A DNA stretch of 64,000 nt, from positions 1,064,988 to 1,128,987 of the forward strand of contig NZ_VTWH01000002.1 of NCBI RefSeq assembly GCF_008369445.1, written 5' to 3'. Shown here in pieces: positions 52,907 to 60,241 of this stretch; the first letter of the stretch is position 1, and each line of letters begins with the position of its first letter. This stretch comes from Aureimonas fodinaquatilis. Its GTDB lineage: Bacteria; Pseudomonadota; Alphaproteobacteria; Rhizobiales; Rhizobiaceae. The position numbers and the translations under genes are program-made. Below the pieces are notes generated by a model. It was given only the letters and a program-made list of their open reading frames with translations, had not been told where the DNA came from and searched no databases.

Positions 52907-53647
52907 TCAGGCAGGCTTTTCATGAAAGGTTGCGTATTGGTATTGCTCGACCAGTGCCTGCGCTTCAACAAAATCTTCCGGGCGGCCAATATCCAGCCAC
53001 CGGCAGTCGGTGATGTGCGTGTTAACAAAGCCGCCGGTCATCAGCATTTTTTGCAGCAGATCCGGCATATCAAGCCTTTGACCCGGCGTAACCAGCGGCC
53101 GCACCGCCTCCCGACGCAGCGCGTAAACACCCATGCTCAGAATATTTTCTGACGCTGGCTTTTCACGAATTCCGGCAAGACGCCCGTTGTCATGGATGTC
53201 CAGAACGCCGTATTCCAGCCGGGTTACCCGCCTTACTCCTGCGATGGTGGCGTCCGCGCCGGCCGACACATGCCGCGTCAGCAATTCGCTGAAGCTCATA
53301 TCCGTCAGCAAGTCGCCATTCAGCAGCAGAAAGTTCTCCGCCATATCATCAAGCACTTGAGATACCGGCCCGCAGGTTCCAAGTGGCTGGTCCTCAACGG
53401 CGTATTCAATCCGCATTCCAAGGTGTGAACCATCGCCAACCACTGCCTGGATCAAAGCCTTGAGATAATTCACCGCAACATAGACGCGTTCTACGCCGTT
53501 GGCGGCAAGCTGGCGCAGCAAAAGCTCAAGGATTGGCCTGTCGCCCAGTGGCATAAGCGGCTTTGGCAAAACAGTGGTGTAGGGGCGCAGTCTGGTGCCC
53601 TGCCCCCCTGCCATTAGAATAGCGCCGACGCCCTGATCAGATGACAT
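52907..53647 (-). CDS. sugar-nucleotide pyrophosphorylase-type nucleotidyltransferase
   Basis: A 246-residue NTP-transferase. The start MSSDQGVGAILMAGG overlaps the upstream gene by 11 bases. The nucleotide loop ILMAGGQGTRLRPYT (residues 9-23) and PKPLMPLGDRPIL follow the RmlA/GMP-pyrophosphorylase pattern. The metal-binding aspartate is in FLLLNGDLLTDM. It would join a sugar 1-phosphate to a nucleotide. With the LegB-like gene next to it, a GDP- or CTP-activated sugar of the legionaminic type is possible; in known pathways PtmE makes GDP-glucosamine. No left-handed beta-helix tail is present. Confidence 0.85.
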   Translation of the reverse strand: MSSDQGVGAILMAGGQGTRLRPYTTVLPKPLMPLGDRPILELLLRQLAANGVERVYVAVNYLKALIQAVVGDGSHLGMRIEYAVEDQPLGTCGPVSQVLDDMAENFLLLNGDLLTDMSFSELLTRHVSAGADATIAGVRRVTRLEYGVLDIHDNGRLAGIREKPASENILSMGVYALRREAVRPLVTPGQRLDMPDLLQKMLMTGGFVNTHITDCRWLDIGRPEDFVEAQALVEQYQYATFHEKPA

Positions 53648-54644
53648 ATCCAGCCTTTGGCAAAAGATGCGGGTTTGCTTGGAAAAACGCGACAGTGCGG
53701 GCAAGGCCATCTTCCAGTGAAACCTCCGGCTGCCAGCCCGTGGCTGCCGTGAATGCATCATGGGATGAAATCAGCCGGTCCACTTCGCTGGCCTCCGGAC
53801 GCAATCTTTGAGAGTCGCTCTCAATCCGTGCCTTGCTGCCCATAAGGTCCAGAAGTGTCTGCGCCAGTTCACCAATGGAAACGCCGCGGCCAGTGCCCAG
53901 ATTGTAACATCCGCCGACAACATTTTCTGCCGTAGCAGCGGTGATAAAGCCGCTGACCGTATCAGTGACATAGGTCAGATCGCGAATGGGCGTAACCGAG
54001 CCCAGCTTGATAACGCCACGGCCGCCCAAAGCCTGACCGATAATGGTCGGAATAACTGCTCGTGCCGACTGGCGCGGGCCGAATGTGTTGAAAGGCCGGA
54101 CTGTGACAGCGTTCAGACCAAAGCTGTTAATGTAGGATTCTACCAGCTTGTCGGCACCGATCTTGGTTGCCGCATAGGGAGACTGGGCCTGCAGCGGATG
54201 TGATTCATCCATCGGCACGAAACGCGCGCTGCCATACACTTCAGACGTGCTGGTGTGAACCAGCCTGGCAGACCCCTGACTGCGCACAGCCTCAAGAAAA
54301 TTCAACGTTCCGGAAATATTGGTCGCAACATAGCTGCGGGGAGCCGTGTAGGAATAAGGAATTGCGATCAACGCGCCAAGGTGAAAAACAATGTCACGAT
54401 CGCGAACCAGATTATAACAGAATTCAGCATCCGTTATATCGCCATGAATGATTTTGACGGATGAAAGAACATCTTCCGGCACCAGTGCAAGATTTCCGAG
54501 TGCACCTTGAGCATTGTAATGCAAAAGCGCATGAACATCTGCTCCGGCCCGTGCCAGCGCCTCAACAAGGTGGCTGCCAATAAACCCTCCGGCCCCGCTA
54601 ACCAAGACCCGTTTACCTGCAATACCCATGGTCAAACTCACCAT
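53637..54644 (-). CDS. NAD-dependent sugar-nucleotide 4,6-dehydratase/epimerase, LegB-like
   Basis: A 335-residue extended SDR enzyme. The NAD loop is VSGAGGFIGSHLVEAL. The active-site motifs are STSEVYG and the YxxxK pair in SPYAATKIGADKL. The residues around IPYSYTAPRSYVATNISGT and NTFGPRQSARAVIPTIIG closely resemble LegB, which makes the 4-keto-6-deoxy intermediate of GDP-GlcNAc for legionaminic acid. ATG 54644 follows GGGAGA; ATG 54629 is an alternative. LegC, LegI and related genes are not in the window. A broader epimerase/dehydratase name is safe; LegB is an inference. Confidence 0.82.
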   Translation of the reverse strand: MVSLTMGIAGKRVLVSGAGGFIGSHLVEALARAGADVHALLHYNAQGALGNLALVPEDVLSSVKIIHGDITDAEFCYNLVRDRDIVFHLGALIAIPYSYTAPRSYVATNISGTLNFLEAVRSQGSARLVHTSTSEVYGSARFVPMDESHPLQAQSPYAATKIGADKLVESYINSFGLNAVTVRPFNTFGPRQSARAVIPTIIGQALGGRGVIKLGSVTPIRDLTYVTDTVSGFITAATAENVVGGCYNLGTGRGVSIGELAQTLLDLMGSKARIESDSQRLRPEASEVDRLISSHDAFTAATGWQPEVSLEDGLARTVAFFQANPHLLPKAGYVI

Positions 54645-54801
54645 TCATCTCCCGACGCGCACCGGGCAACAGCCCTTGTTTTCACCAGACACGCATCAAA
54701 AATGCTGAGCCTGCTTCGCATCGCTGCTTACAGGTATTTTAGGTCCAACGTCTAGTTGAATTTGCAGGTCGGTCCTGGCGTCAGCCTCCCCAAGCCGGCA
54801 T
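54645..54801. other. junction between glycan island and phage-derived DNA
   Basis: A 157-base gap with no gene. It separates the LegB-like gene from the DUF3168 gene, both on the minus strand. No tRNA and no obvious attachment core repeat was seen. Confidence 0.4.
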
Positions 54802-55212
54802 TCAGGCGAGGAGTTGACGGACAGCGCGAAAGCGCAGAATGCCGTGGTAATTGATGCTCTCGGGCTCCTGCCGAGCCTGGGCGAATTCCAGAAACAGCCG
54901 AGCCACTTCTTCACCTTCCAACGGCAGGCAACTTTCATGCAGGCGCTCGGAAACCGTGTTCATGATTTCAAAGGTTTCAGCTTTTCCTTCACTTCCTGCC
55001 CATATGTGCAGCGTCAGCACAAATTCCGAGCCATCATCCAGGCCTCTCGACCAATCAATAACCGAAGTGCAGCCAAGCGTGAGATAAGGAAAACTGGCAC
55101 GATTTGCCATGTGTTCGAAGACTTTGGGCCCGCCCAGCATATTTGTGAGCGTCTGATCCCCGACAAGTCTGTCAACGATGGCGGTTTCAAGTCTGGCGTC
55201 GGAATGTGGCAT
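54802..55212 (-). CDS. DUF3168 protein (phage tail-completion / GTA gp8-like)
   Basis: A 136-residue protein of the DUF3168 family, which in tailed phages and in the Rhodobacter-type gene transfer agent forms the tail terminator or head-tail completion ring. The start MPHSDARLETAIVDRL has AGGAGCCGG upstream. FPYLTLGCTSVIDWSRG and EFVLTLHIWAGSEGKAE are characteristic. Its normal neighbours (portal, capsid, adaptor, major tail protein) are absent here, so it is an orphan: either a remnant of a gene transfer agent or phage, or a stray end of the prophage. Confidence 0.78.
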   Translation of the reverse strand: MPHSDARLETAIVDRLVGDQTLTNMLGGPKVFEHMANRASFPYLTLGCTSVIDWSRGLDDGSEFVLTLHIWAGSEGKAETFEIMNTVSERLHESCLPLEGEEVARLFLEFAQARQEPESINYHGILRFRAVRQLLA

Positions 55213-55377
55213 GTCCGGCTCCTGTTAATCACGTCAGAAACATAAAGTAATCTGGCGTGATCGCCCGGATTTGTCCACGTTAATATTTATTAATCTGTTC
55301 ACCAAATCGCGGAGTGCCAGCTCGCGGAGTTGCAACGCGATTGCTGAAGACGAGGCGGGCGGCGCGAAGTCTCGCAC

Positions 55378-55764
55378 CTAATTCAGCAAGGGCCAGTTGT
55401 CTTTCTGAGCCGGATTGCCACCGCGATAGCGCCTGCCATTCACCACCATTCCAGGCAAAGGCAACATTGCCGGTGCACCGCTGGCACCAGACCGGCAAAG
55501 CATTGCAGAAAATGTTTCCCCTGGCAGCAGGTAGGCAGCAGAACCGGTGGGTGACACTGGCACATTTGCCTGGAAGGAAAGAGAGTTGGCGCTGTCTTCC
55601 CAACGCAAATAGGCCAACCAGGGTGCCTGCTCGGCCCAGTGCTTCTGCCGCTTGATGCGCAAACGCACTCGACCGGTTGGCTTTGCTTTGGGTGATGATG
55701 TTTCCATTACATTTGAACCCGGCTGACTGGCAACCATTACCAGTTTATTATGAGTTATTGTCAT
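55378..55764 (-). CDS. hypothetical protein next to phage-derived genes
   Basis: A 128-residue product with a strong ribosome binding site (AGAGGGGGCC) six bases before the ATG, which favours a real gene. No signal peptide or membrane segment is present. The middle is aromatic- and serine-rich (LAYLRWEDSANSLSFQ, TGSAAYLLPGETFS). It was not recognised. It lies 165 bases upstream of the DUF3168 gene and below an AT-rich region, so a phage origin is likely. Other frames over the same bases are shadows. Confidence 0.5.
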   Translation of the reverse strand: MTITHNKLVMVASQPGSNVMETSSPKAKPTGRVRLRIKRQKHWAEQAPWLAYLRWEDSANSLSFQANVPVSPTGSAAYLLPGETFSAMLCRSGASGAPAMLPLPGMVVNGRRYRGGNPAQKDNWPLLN

Positions 55765-56121
55765 GATGGCCCCCTCTGGTACTCTGCGGTTGCAGCCATA
55801 CCATTCATGTGAAGCTTTTCCAGATATTTTTATGGAGGATCTGATTTAGCTGTTAATAACCCCTAATATTATTAAAAATTTCTACTTAAGGTTGAATGTT
55901 TTTATTGCCCTTTATAAATATCAACAAACATCCATCGACTGAGATGTAAAAATCATTTCGATCATTGCGAATCATTCCAGAAATTTACAATGAAATTTTT
56001 GGAAATTATTGACTTAAAGAGATCAACTACCAGAAGTTACCATGGCGGCAGGAAGTTCTGCAGAATGACCGCTGCGGGGGCCATTCTGCAAAGACGATTT
56101 AATCCGTGCATCTCTGAATAA
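55765..56121. promoter_or_regulatory. AT-rich region between orphan genes and the phage late module
   Basis: A 357-base stretch much richer in A and T than its surroundings. It holds an inverted repeat TTAATAA/TTATTAA (55853-55859 and 55869-55875) and, at its right end, the 9-bp hairpin listed separately. It probably contains the promoter of the 128-residue gene. It could also mark an insertion boundary; no direct-repeat attachment site was recognised. Confidence 0.45.
56059..56090 (-). terminator. hairpin at the end of the phage late module
   Basis: A perfect stem TGCAGAATG/CATTCTGCA (56059-56067 and 56082-56090) sits 32 bases beyond the last late gene's stop. There is no U run, so it may stabilise or process the 3' end rather than terminate alone. 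Confidence 0.4.
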
Positions 56122-56373
56122 TCAGCGGCCAGCGCCTTTAACCCAGCCTGCCAGCTTTATGGCGCCTTCCCAAAGCAGCAATGCTCCCAGAAAACCACCG
56201 GCGATGGATATCGCCAGCCATCTCACGAATTTGCCAACGGTGACAGATGAGCGGACAAGCTCAATCCCTGATTCCAGGAGGGCAATGTCGTCCCTCTCCA
56301 GCCGCTGCAAAAATTCGCGCGTGTCGGATGGCAGCTCCGCCCATTGGGCAGACGGTGTGTTGTGCTCACTCAC
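56122..56373 (-). CDS. small phage membrane protein next to lysis genes
   Basis: An 83-residue protein starting with GTG, the GTGA overlapping the holin stop, which suggests coupling; another GTG at 56409 would add 12 residues. The N-terminal half is polar and probably helical (SDTREFLQRLERDDIALLE). One membrane segment lies near residues 50-75 (FVRWLAISIAGGFLGALLLW). Position after holin and lysozyme suggests a lysis accessory, for example an antiholin or spanin-like protein, but no lipobox or typical Rz motif is present. Confidence 0.65.
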   Translation of the reverse strand: MSEHNTPSAQWAELPSDTREFLQRLERDDIALLESGIELVRSSVTVGKFVRWLAISIAGGFLGALLLWEGAIKLAGWVKGAGR

Positions 56374-56735
56374 TGGCTTCCGGCTCCAATCGTCCTTTTG
56401 GCACGCCACCGGCCGTAGAGCGTCAATGCGCCGCCAGCAGTTGCACCGGTCGCCGTTAGCAGCGCAACCAGTTCATCTGCCTGCAGCCATTCTGTGGCAA
56501 CACCCAGTGCAGAAAGAGCAGGCACCGCAACAGAAACTATGGCACCCCATGTCACGCGAGAGCGAAACCAGGGCTCGGCATTGGCTTCATTGGCGATAAT
56601 GGGTTCAATTGCCCTTTCCACTGCCGCCTGCACTGCGGGCACGGCATTCGCATCCATTGCGACAGACGGGCTGGCGGCGGCAGCGTTCAAGCCGGCAAGA
56701 ATTCCGGATATGAGACCAGATTTCAGTCGATTCAT
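56370..56735 (-). CDS. phage holin-like protein
   Basis: A 121-residue protein with AGGAGTCATGTG before its ATG. An N-terminal hydrophobic stretch (residues 5-25) and two more segments (about 62-82 and 90-108) fit a small holin. The pattern SRVTWGAIVSVAVPALSALG followed by GALTLYGRWRA is one I recognise from holins placed next to endolysins in rhizobial phages. It would open the inner membrane for the lysozyme encoded 17 bases upstream. Confidence 0.75.
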   Translation of the reverse strand: MNRLKSGLISGILAGLNAAAASPSVAMDANAVPAVQAAVERAIEPIIANEANAEPWFRSRVTWGAIVSVAVPALSALGVATEWLQADELVALLTATGATAGGALTLYGRWRAKRTIGAGSQ

Positions 56736-56752
56736 CACATGACTCCTATGGA

Positions 56753-57289
56753 TCAGATTGCTTCTCTCAAAAGCTGCAGAACATCGACCTGCTGGCCCTT
56801 GGCCCATTGCACAACGCCGCCCGCCGTCGCCGGATAAACGGTTGCCCTGCCCTGATTTGAGTAAACGCCGTCGCGAAACAGCTTCTGCTCCGCTCTCCTG
56901 CGAGGGATGATTTCAGCCGGCTTTTTCCAGCTCATGAACAACTCGGCTGCCCGCTTCATATCTGCAGAATTGATCGCCTTGGTCAGTCCGGCCCAGCCGA
57001 TAGCCCCAGTGTTGTAGTGAAACGAGACCAGTGCATCGAACTGCGTCTGGTTTACGGGCACCTTCAGCGCCCGAAGCACCTCTGCCTCGTATCTGGCGAC
57101 ATCCTGTCGAAACAGGTCCAGCAGCTCTGATACGGTATATGTTCGTTTATCGCTGGCAGGATCGGGCGCGCCCGCTGCTTTTGTGTGCCCAACGCCAATG
57201 GTCCAGATGCCGACACTATCCTTGTACCTGGACGTGACAAGGCCCTCATGACCCGCCAATTCGGCAAGGCCCTGTTTGCTCATTTTCAT
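56753..57289 (-). CDS. phage lysozyme (GH24, T4-like endolysin)
   Basis: A 178-residue muramidase that degrades peptidoglycan at host lysis. The catalytic triad of the family is complete: Glu15, Asp24 and Thr30, with the exact E-8-D-5-T spacing in GHEGLVTSRYKDSVGIWT. FDALVSFHYNTGAIGW is the second conserved region. No signal peptide is visible, so it should depend on the holin. The C-terminal 40 residues extend beyond the catalytic domain. A terminator and ribosome binding site directly precede it. Confidence 0.93.
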   Translation of the reverse strand: MKMSKQGLAELAGHEGLVTSRYKDSVGIWTIGVGHTKAAGAPDPASDKRTYTVSELLDLFRQDVARYEAEVLRALKVPVNQTQFDALVSFHYNTGAIGWAGLTKAINSADMKRAAELFMSWKKPAEIIPRRRAEQKLFRDGVYSNQGRATVYPATAGGVVQWAKGQQVDVLQLLREAI

Positions 57290-57304
57290 ATGTAAATCCT
57301 CATT

Positions 57305-57328
57305 AAAAAAGCCCGCTCGTGGCGGGCT
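57305..57328 (-). terminator. rho-independent terminator inside the phage late module
   Basis: The stem AGCCCGC/GCGGGCT (57310-57316 and 57322-57328) is followed on the minus strand by TTTTTT and, within a few bases, the AGGA ribosome site of the lysozyme gene. It closes the gene ending at 57332. Confidence 0.8.
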
Positions 57329-57331
57329 GAA

Positions 57332-57583
57332 TCAGTCGATTTGTTCAGATGCTGGCGGCTCGAAAAGGTCATCACCTTCGGCCACAATCCGCGGCAACGG
57401 GGAAAGCCTTTCATGCCATCGCTCGTAATCCGGATCTTCCAGCAGTCGCGCTGGCGCCACCCATTTCCCGACGAGTTCACCCGCCTTTTCATTCACGATC
57501 CGGCGTGAGCCAAGCATGGCATTCCGGTCGTTCAGCACCGTTGCCCGGGCGCGTTGGTCGGGCGTCATCAAAATCCATTCCAT
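57332..57583 (-). CDS. small hypothetical phage protein
   Basis: An 83-residue soluble protein starting MEWILMTPDQRARATVLN. Its ATG overlaps the stop of the upstream gene by one base (TAATG), so translation is coupled. It has no signal or membrane segment; the second half is acidic and proline-containing. Proteins of this size after tail-fibre genes often assist fibre assembly, but no family was recognised. Confidence 0.6.
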   Translation of the reverse strand: MEWILMTPDQRARATVLNDRNAMLGSRRIVNEKAGELVGKWVAPARLLEDPDYERWHERLSPLPRIVAEGDDLFEPPASEQID

Positions 57584-58377
57584 TACGCCGCCCCCACTGC
57601 TGTCATGTATGTTGAGAGTGCGTTTGTGATCGCGTCCTCTTGCCCGACAGTCATGCCTGCGCCAAAATATGCCGCTGCCACCCGATGCTCGGAAAAGCCC
57701 CACCCGCTGGTACCCGCCAGAATTCGCTCGGGAACAGCCCTCGCATATGCCACGCCATTCATGTCATACCGGGCCGCCAAGCCGTGACGCTGAGTGTAAC
57801 CAGGCTCGCTAACCCTTGACGTGTGAAACATCCCCGTCCCGCCCCCATTCCTATAGCCCGATGAATTGGAGTTCGTCCTGGCTGAAAACTGTGTGCCTGC
57901 GGTGTTCAAGGGGTAGATGTTTGTGTAGGCACTTGCGCCGCCTGCCATTGCAACCTTGTTCGCGGTATTCACCACTTCCTGCGCCCACAACCCCGCACTG
58001 GCGTCAGTCAGTTGAAACTTCACTGAATCGGCCAATGGACTGGCGATGGCCAGATAGGCTGAAACTCCATCGCCCTTATAGCCCCTGTCCACCGTAAAAA
58101 CCGGCGATGCAACCAGGCTTAGTCCAAGCAGGCCGGAAACCCAATTCAGCCTTGCCGCCTGAGCATCATGGGAGGCCAGCACATAGAATGCATCAAGCTT
58201 TGACCAGACCCCGCCTGCCTTCAAAGCTTTGATCAGATTTGAAATCAGCAGCTTCCGGCTTGCATTCGGCTCGACACTCATCCGGGCGATGAGCGCCATT
58301 GCATCGGGGTCAAGCACCGGGCCAGGCGGCTTGTTGTTAAACCCGATGCCAATGGCAAGGCCGATTGCCGGGGACAT
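57583..58377 (-). CDS. phage structural or receptor-binding-like protein
   Basis: A 264-residue protein without signal peptide. The N-terminus is glycine-rich (SPAIGLAIGIGFNNKP). The rest has many short beta-prone, serine/glycine-rich stretches (FTVDRGYKGDGVSAYLA, SARTNSNSSGYRNGGGTG), typical of virion surface proteins. It overlaps both neighbours by one base in TAATG arrangement. Its place between a tail-fibre gene and lysis genes supports a tail or decoration role. The precise family is unknown. Confidence 0.6.
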   Translation of the reverse strand: MSPAIGLAIGIGFNNKPPGPVLDPDAMALIARMSVEPNASRKLLISNLIKALKAGGVWSKLDAFYVLASHDAQAARLNWVSGLLGLSLVASPVFTVDRGYKGDGVSAYLAIASPLADSVKFQLTDASAGLWAQEVVNTANKVAMAGGASAYTNIYPLNTAGTQFSARTNSNSSGYRNGGGTGMFHTSRVSEPGYTQRHGLAARYDMNGVAYARAVPERILAGTSGWGFSEHRVAAAYFGAGMTVGQEDAITNALSTYMTAVGAA

Positions 58378-58649
58378 TATGCCAGCCCCACAATGTGGGT
58401 GGCCGTGGTGCTGGTGGCATTAATCTTCGCGGTGCGAACCGGAAGGATGGAACCAGCAGGTACGGCCTTGAATGTCACCGCTGTGCCGCTGGTTTTGTCT
58501 ACCAGGACGATATCACCGGCACCACCAACATAAATGCCATTGGTGACATAGGCCAACTCATTCACATCATGCGGCGTTACCGCAAAAACAGCGGTAGCCG
58601 GGGCGAATTCCTTGACGGCAGCACTGGCAAACCGATCAATTGCAGGCAT
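58377..58649 (-). CDS. small phage virion-associated protein
   Basis: A 90-residue protein starting MPAIDRFASAAVKEFAP after a full GGAGGTGACC ribosome site. Its composition (valine, threonine, alanine, with VGGAGDIVLVDKTSGT) suggests a compact beta-rich protein. Small genes of this kind in phages often encode spike or decoration proteins. No function is assigned. Confidence 0.6.
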   Translation of the reverse strand: MPAIDRFASAAVKEFAPATAVFAVTPHDVNELAYVTNGIYVGGAGDIVLVDKTSGTAVTFKAVPAGSILPVRTAKINATSTTATHIVGLA

Positions 58650-58661
58650 GGTCACCTCCAT

Positions 58662-58684
58662 AAAAAAAGCCGCCCAATGGCGGC
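58662..58684 (-). terminator. rho-independent terminator between tail fibre and small virion gene
   Basis: The stem GCCGCC/GGCGGC (58669-58674 and 58679-58684) is followed on the minus strand by seven U, then directly by the GGAGGTGACC ribosome site of the next gene. Confidence 0.82.
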
Positions 58685-58708
58685 GGGCAAGTCAGAATGT
58701 TGAAGTCG

Positions 58709-60139
58709 CTACCGGCTTTCCAACTGCCTCACGCGGGCGGAAAGCTCCTGAACCGCCTTTGCCAGATAAGGCAGAAGAGTGGCCGGGTTCGGCGATAAAT
58801 ACTCGCCAATTTCGGTTACAAATGTCGGTTCGGCGGCCTGCAGCTTTTGCGCGGAAAAGCCGATTTCATGACGGGTGTTTTTGTCGAAGCCATCAGCGGA
58901 GTAGTTGAAGTCGATGAATGACAAGGCATCAATCACCGGCAATGCGGCTTTGGTAGCAGGGCCATGAACCTGTTTTGCCCGCTCATCCGATACAAAGTAG
59001 TTGCAGCCAACAATTCCGATATCCGAATTGAATTCGATATAGCCGCTCTTGCGGTTGACGGCGAAAACCTGGTTCAGCACGGTGCTGATCATGTGGGTGT
59101 ATGTGCCATCTGAACTTTTACGGAAAAATGGCCGGTAACGATCGCCACCAAACAGCCCGCCAATGTCCACGGAATCGCGAACTATCCGGTTGTTCTGCGC
59201 ATCATCGGCCTTGGTCCAGGCATCGTTGGAACGTGTACCGGCGTAATCTACAGCGGCATAAACATCACTCAGCCACCGGCCATTCAGCCAGACATTGCCG
59301 CTGGTTTCAAACACGGCCCGGTCAACAACGGCCGTTTCGTCCACAATTCGCAGGCGTCCGGTGTGGTGGATGTCGAACGACCACGATCGCGCGCCGGGAT
59401 ATGTGAGCTGATACTTAGGGTCGACTTTGGAAACCAGCAGATTTCCGGTCAGGACGCCGCCCGTCACATTCACCTTCGTGGCAGGGTTGAAGGTAGCCTC
59501 TGTCCAAATCGCCGAGCCATTCACCTGCGCGCTGGTGGCTTTGATATTGACCTGCGCAAGACTATCCGCCCCAGCGCGTGGGCCTATGATGATCTGACCG
59601 CCATTCGGTGCATTGAGCCACAGACGGTTGCCATTGATGCCGGTATTGTCGGAGTAGACGCCGTAACCCTGCATCAGATCGGCAAGCATATTGCTGCTGG
59701 ACAAGGCTTTGTTGAATGTCAGCAGCCCAGTCATGGTGTCGCCAGCAGCAGCCAGAGCGCCAACATCTGCCCTAGTTTGTGCAGGTGTCCGACTTTCCCA
59801 CGCGGTGCCGGCAGCATTCACCCGCATATAGCGCCCGGCAATGCCAATCGCCAGCACGGGAAACCAGCCACGAACCATGGCCAGCAGTTTCGCCAATGTA
59901 TTCGCCCCGGCTTCCACGCCATCGCGAATGTTTACCTCTGCCTGAACGGCGCGGGCTTCGGCGGTCACAGCTTTGCTGTCGGCGGTGGCCGCGGCAGTTT
60001 TAACGGTCGTCAATCCATCGGCAATATTGTCCAGTTCATTATCCACCTTATCAGCGGAAATAAGGTCGTCTGGCGGGCCAGCATTGCGATCAGAAACAAA
60101 GTTCTGGTTGCGCACGAAATTGTTGCCAGTGAAGGGCAT
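58709..60139 (-). CDS. phage tail fibre/spike with C-terminal S74 intramolecular chaperone
   Basis: A 476-residue receptor-binding fibre. The start MPFTGNNFVRNQN has GGAGAAACCC before it. An N-terminal attachment part is followed by an alpha-helical segment (about residues 40-90), a GDTMTGLLTFNKAL phage fibre repeat near 130-150 and beta-rich fibre. The last 105 residues form a peptidase S74 chaperone, beginning with SDERAKQVHGP and containing EIGFSAQKLQAAEPTFV. This domain trimerises the fibre and is normally self-cleaved at the serine-aspartate site. The C-terminus ends in a coiled coil (AVQELSARVRQLES). Confidence 0.88.
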   Translation of the reverse strand: MPFTGNNFVRNQNFVSDRNAGPPDDLISADKVDNELDNIADGLTTVKTAAATADSKAVTAEARAVQAEVNIRDGVEAGANTLAKLLAMVRGWFPVLAIGIAGRYMRVNAAGTAWESRTPAQTRADVGALAAAGDTMTGLLTFNKALSSSNMLADLMQGYGVYSDNTGINGNRLWLNAPNGGQIIIGPRAGADSLAQVNIKATSAQVNGSAIWTEATFNPATKVNVTGGVLTGNLLVSKVDPKYQLTYPGARSWSFDIHHTGRLRIVDETAVVDRAVFETSGNVWLNGRWLSDVYAAVDYAGTRSNDAWTKADDAQNNRIVRDSVDIGGLFGGDRYRPFFRKSSDGTYTHMISTVLNQVFAVNRKSGYIEFNSDIGIVGCNYFVSDERAKQVHGPATKAALPVIDALSFIDFNYSADGFDKNTRHEIGFSAQKLQAAEPTFVTEIGEYLSPNPATLLPYLAKAVQELSARVRQLESR

Positions 60140-60152
60140 GGGTTTCTCCAAT

Positions 60153-60174
60153 AAAAAACCCCGCCGGAGCGGGG
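60153..60174 (-). terminator. rho-independent terminator between internal virion gene and tail fibre
   Basis: The stem CCCCGC/GCGGGG (60159-60164 and 60169-60174) is followed on the minus strand by TTTTTT and then the tail-fibre ribosome site GGAGAA. Confidence 0.85.
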
Positions 60175-60241
60175 CTATTGTCAGCTAATGGCTTATATGG
60201 CTCAGGTCCAAAGCCGCAATCAGGCTGATAAGGCTTTGGAG

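Noticed and set aside
55280-55603. 107-codon frame overlapping the 128-residue gene
   Set aside because: It has no ribosome binding site as good as that of the 55764 start and looks like an alternate-frame reading.
54645-56121. tRNA gene as phage attachment site
   Set aside because: No cloverleaf or T-loop consensus was seen in this stretch on either strand by eye; a tRNA scan would settle it.
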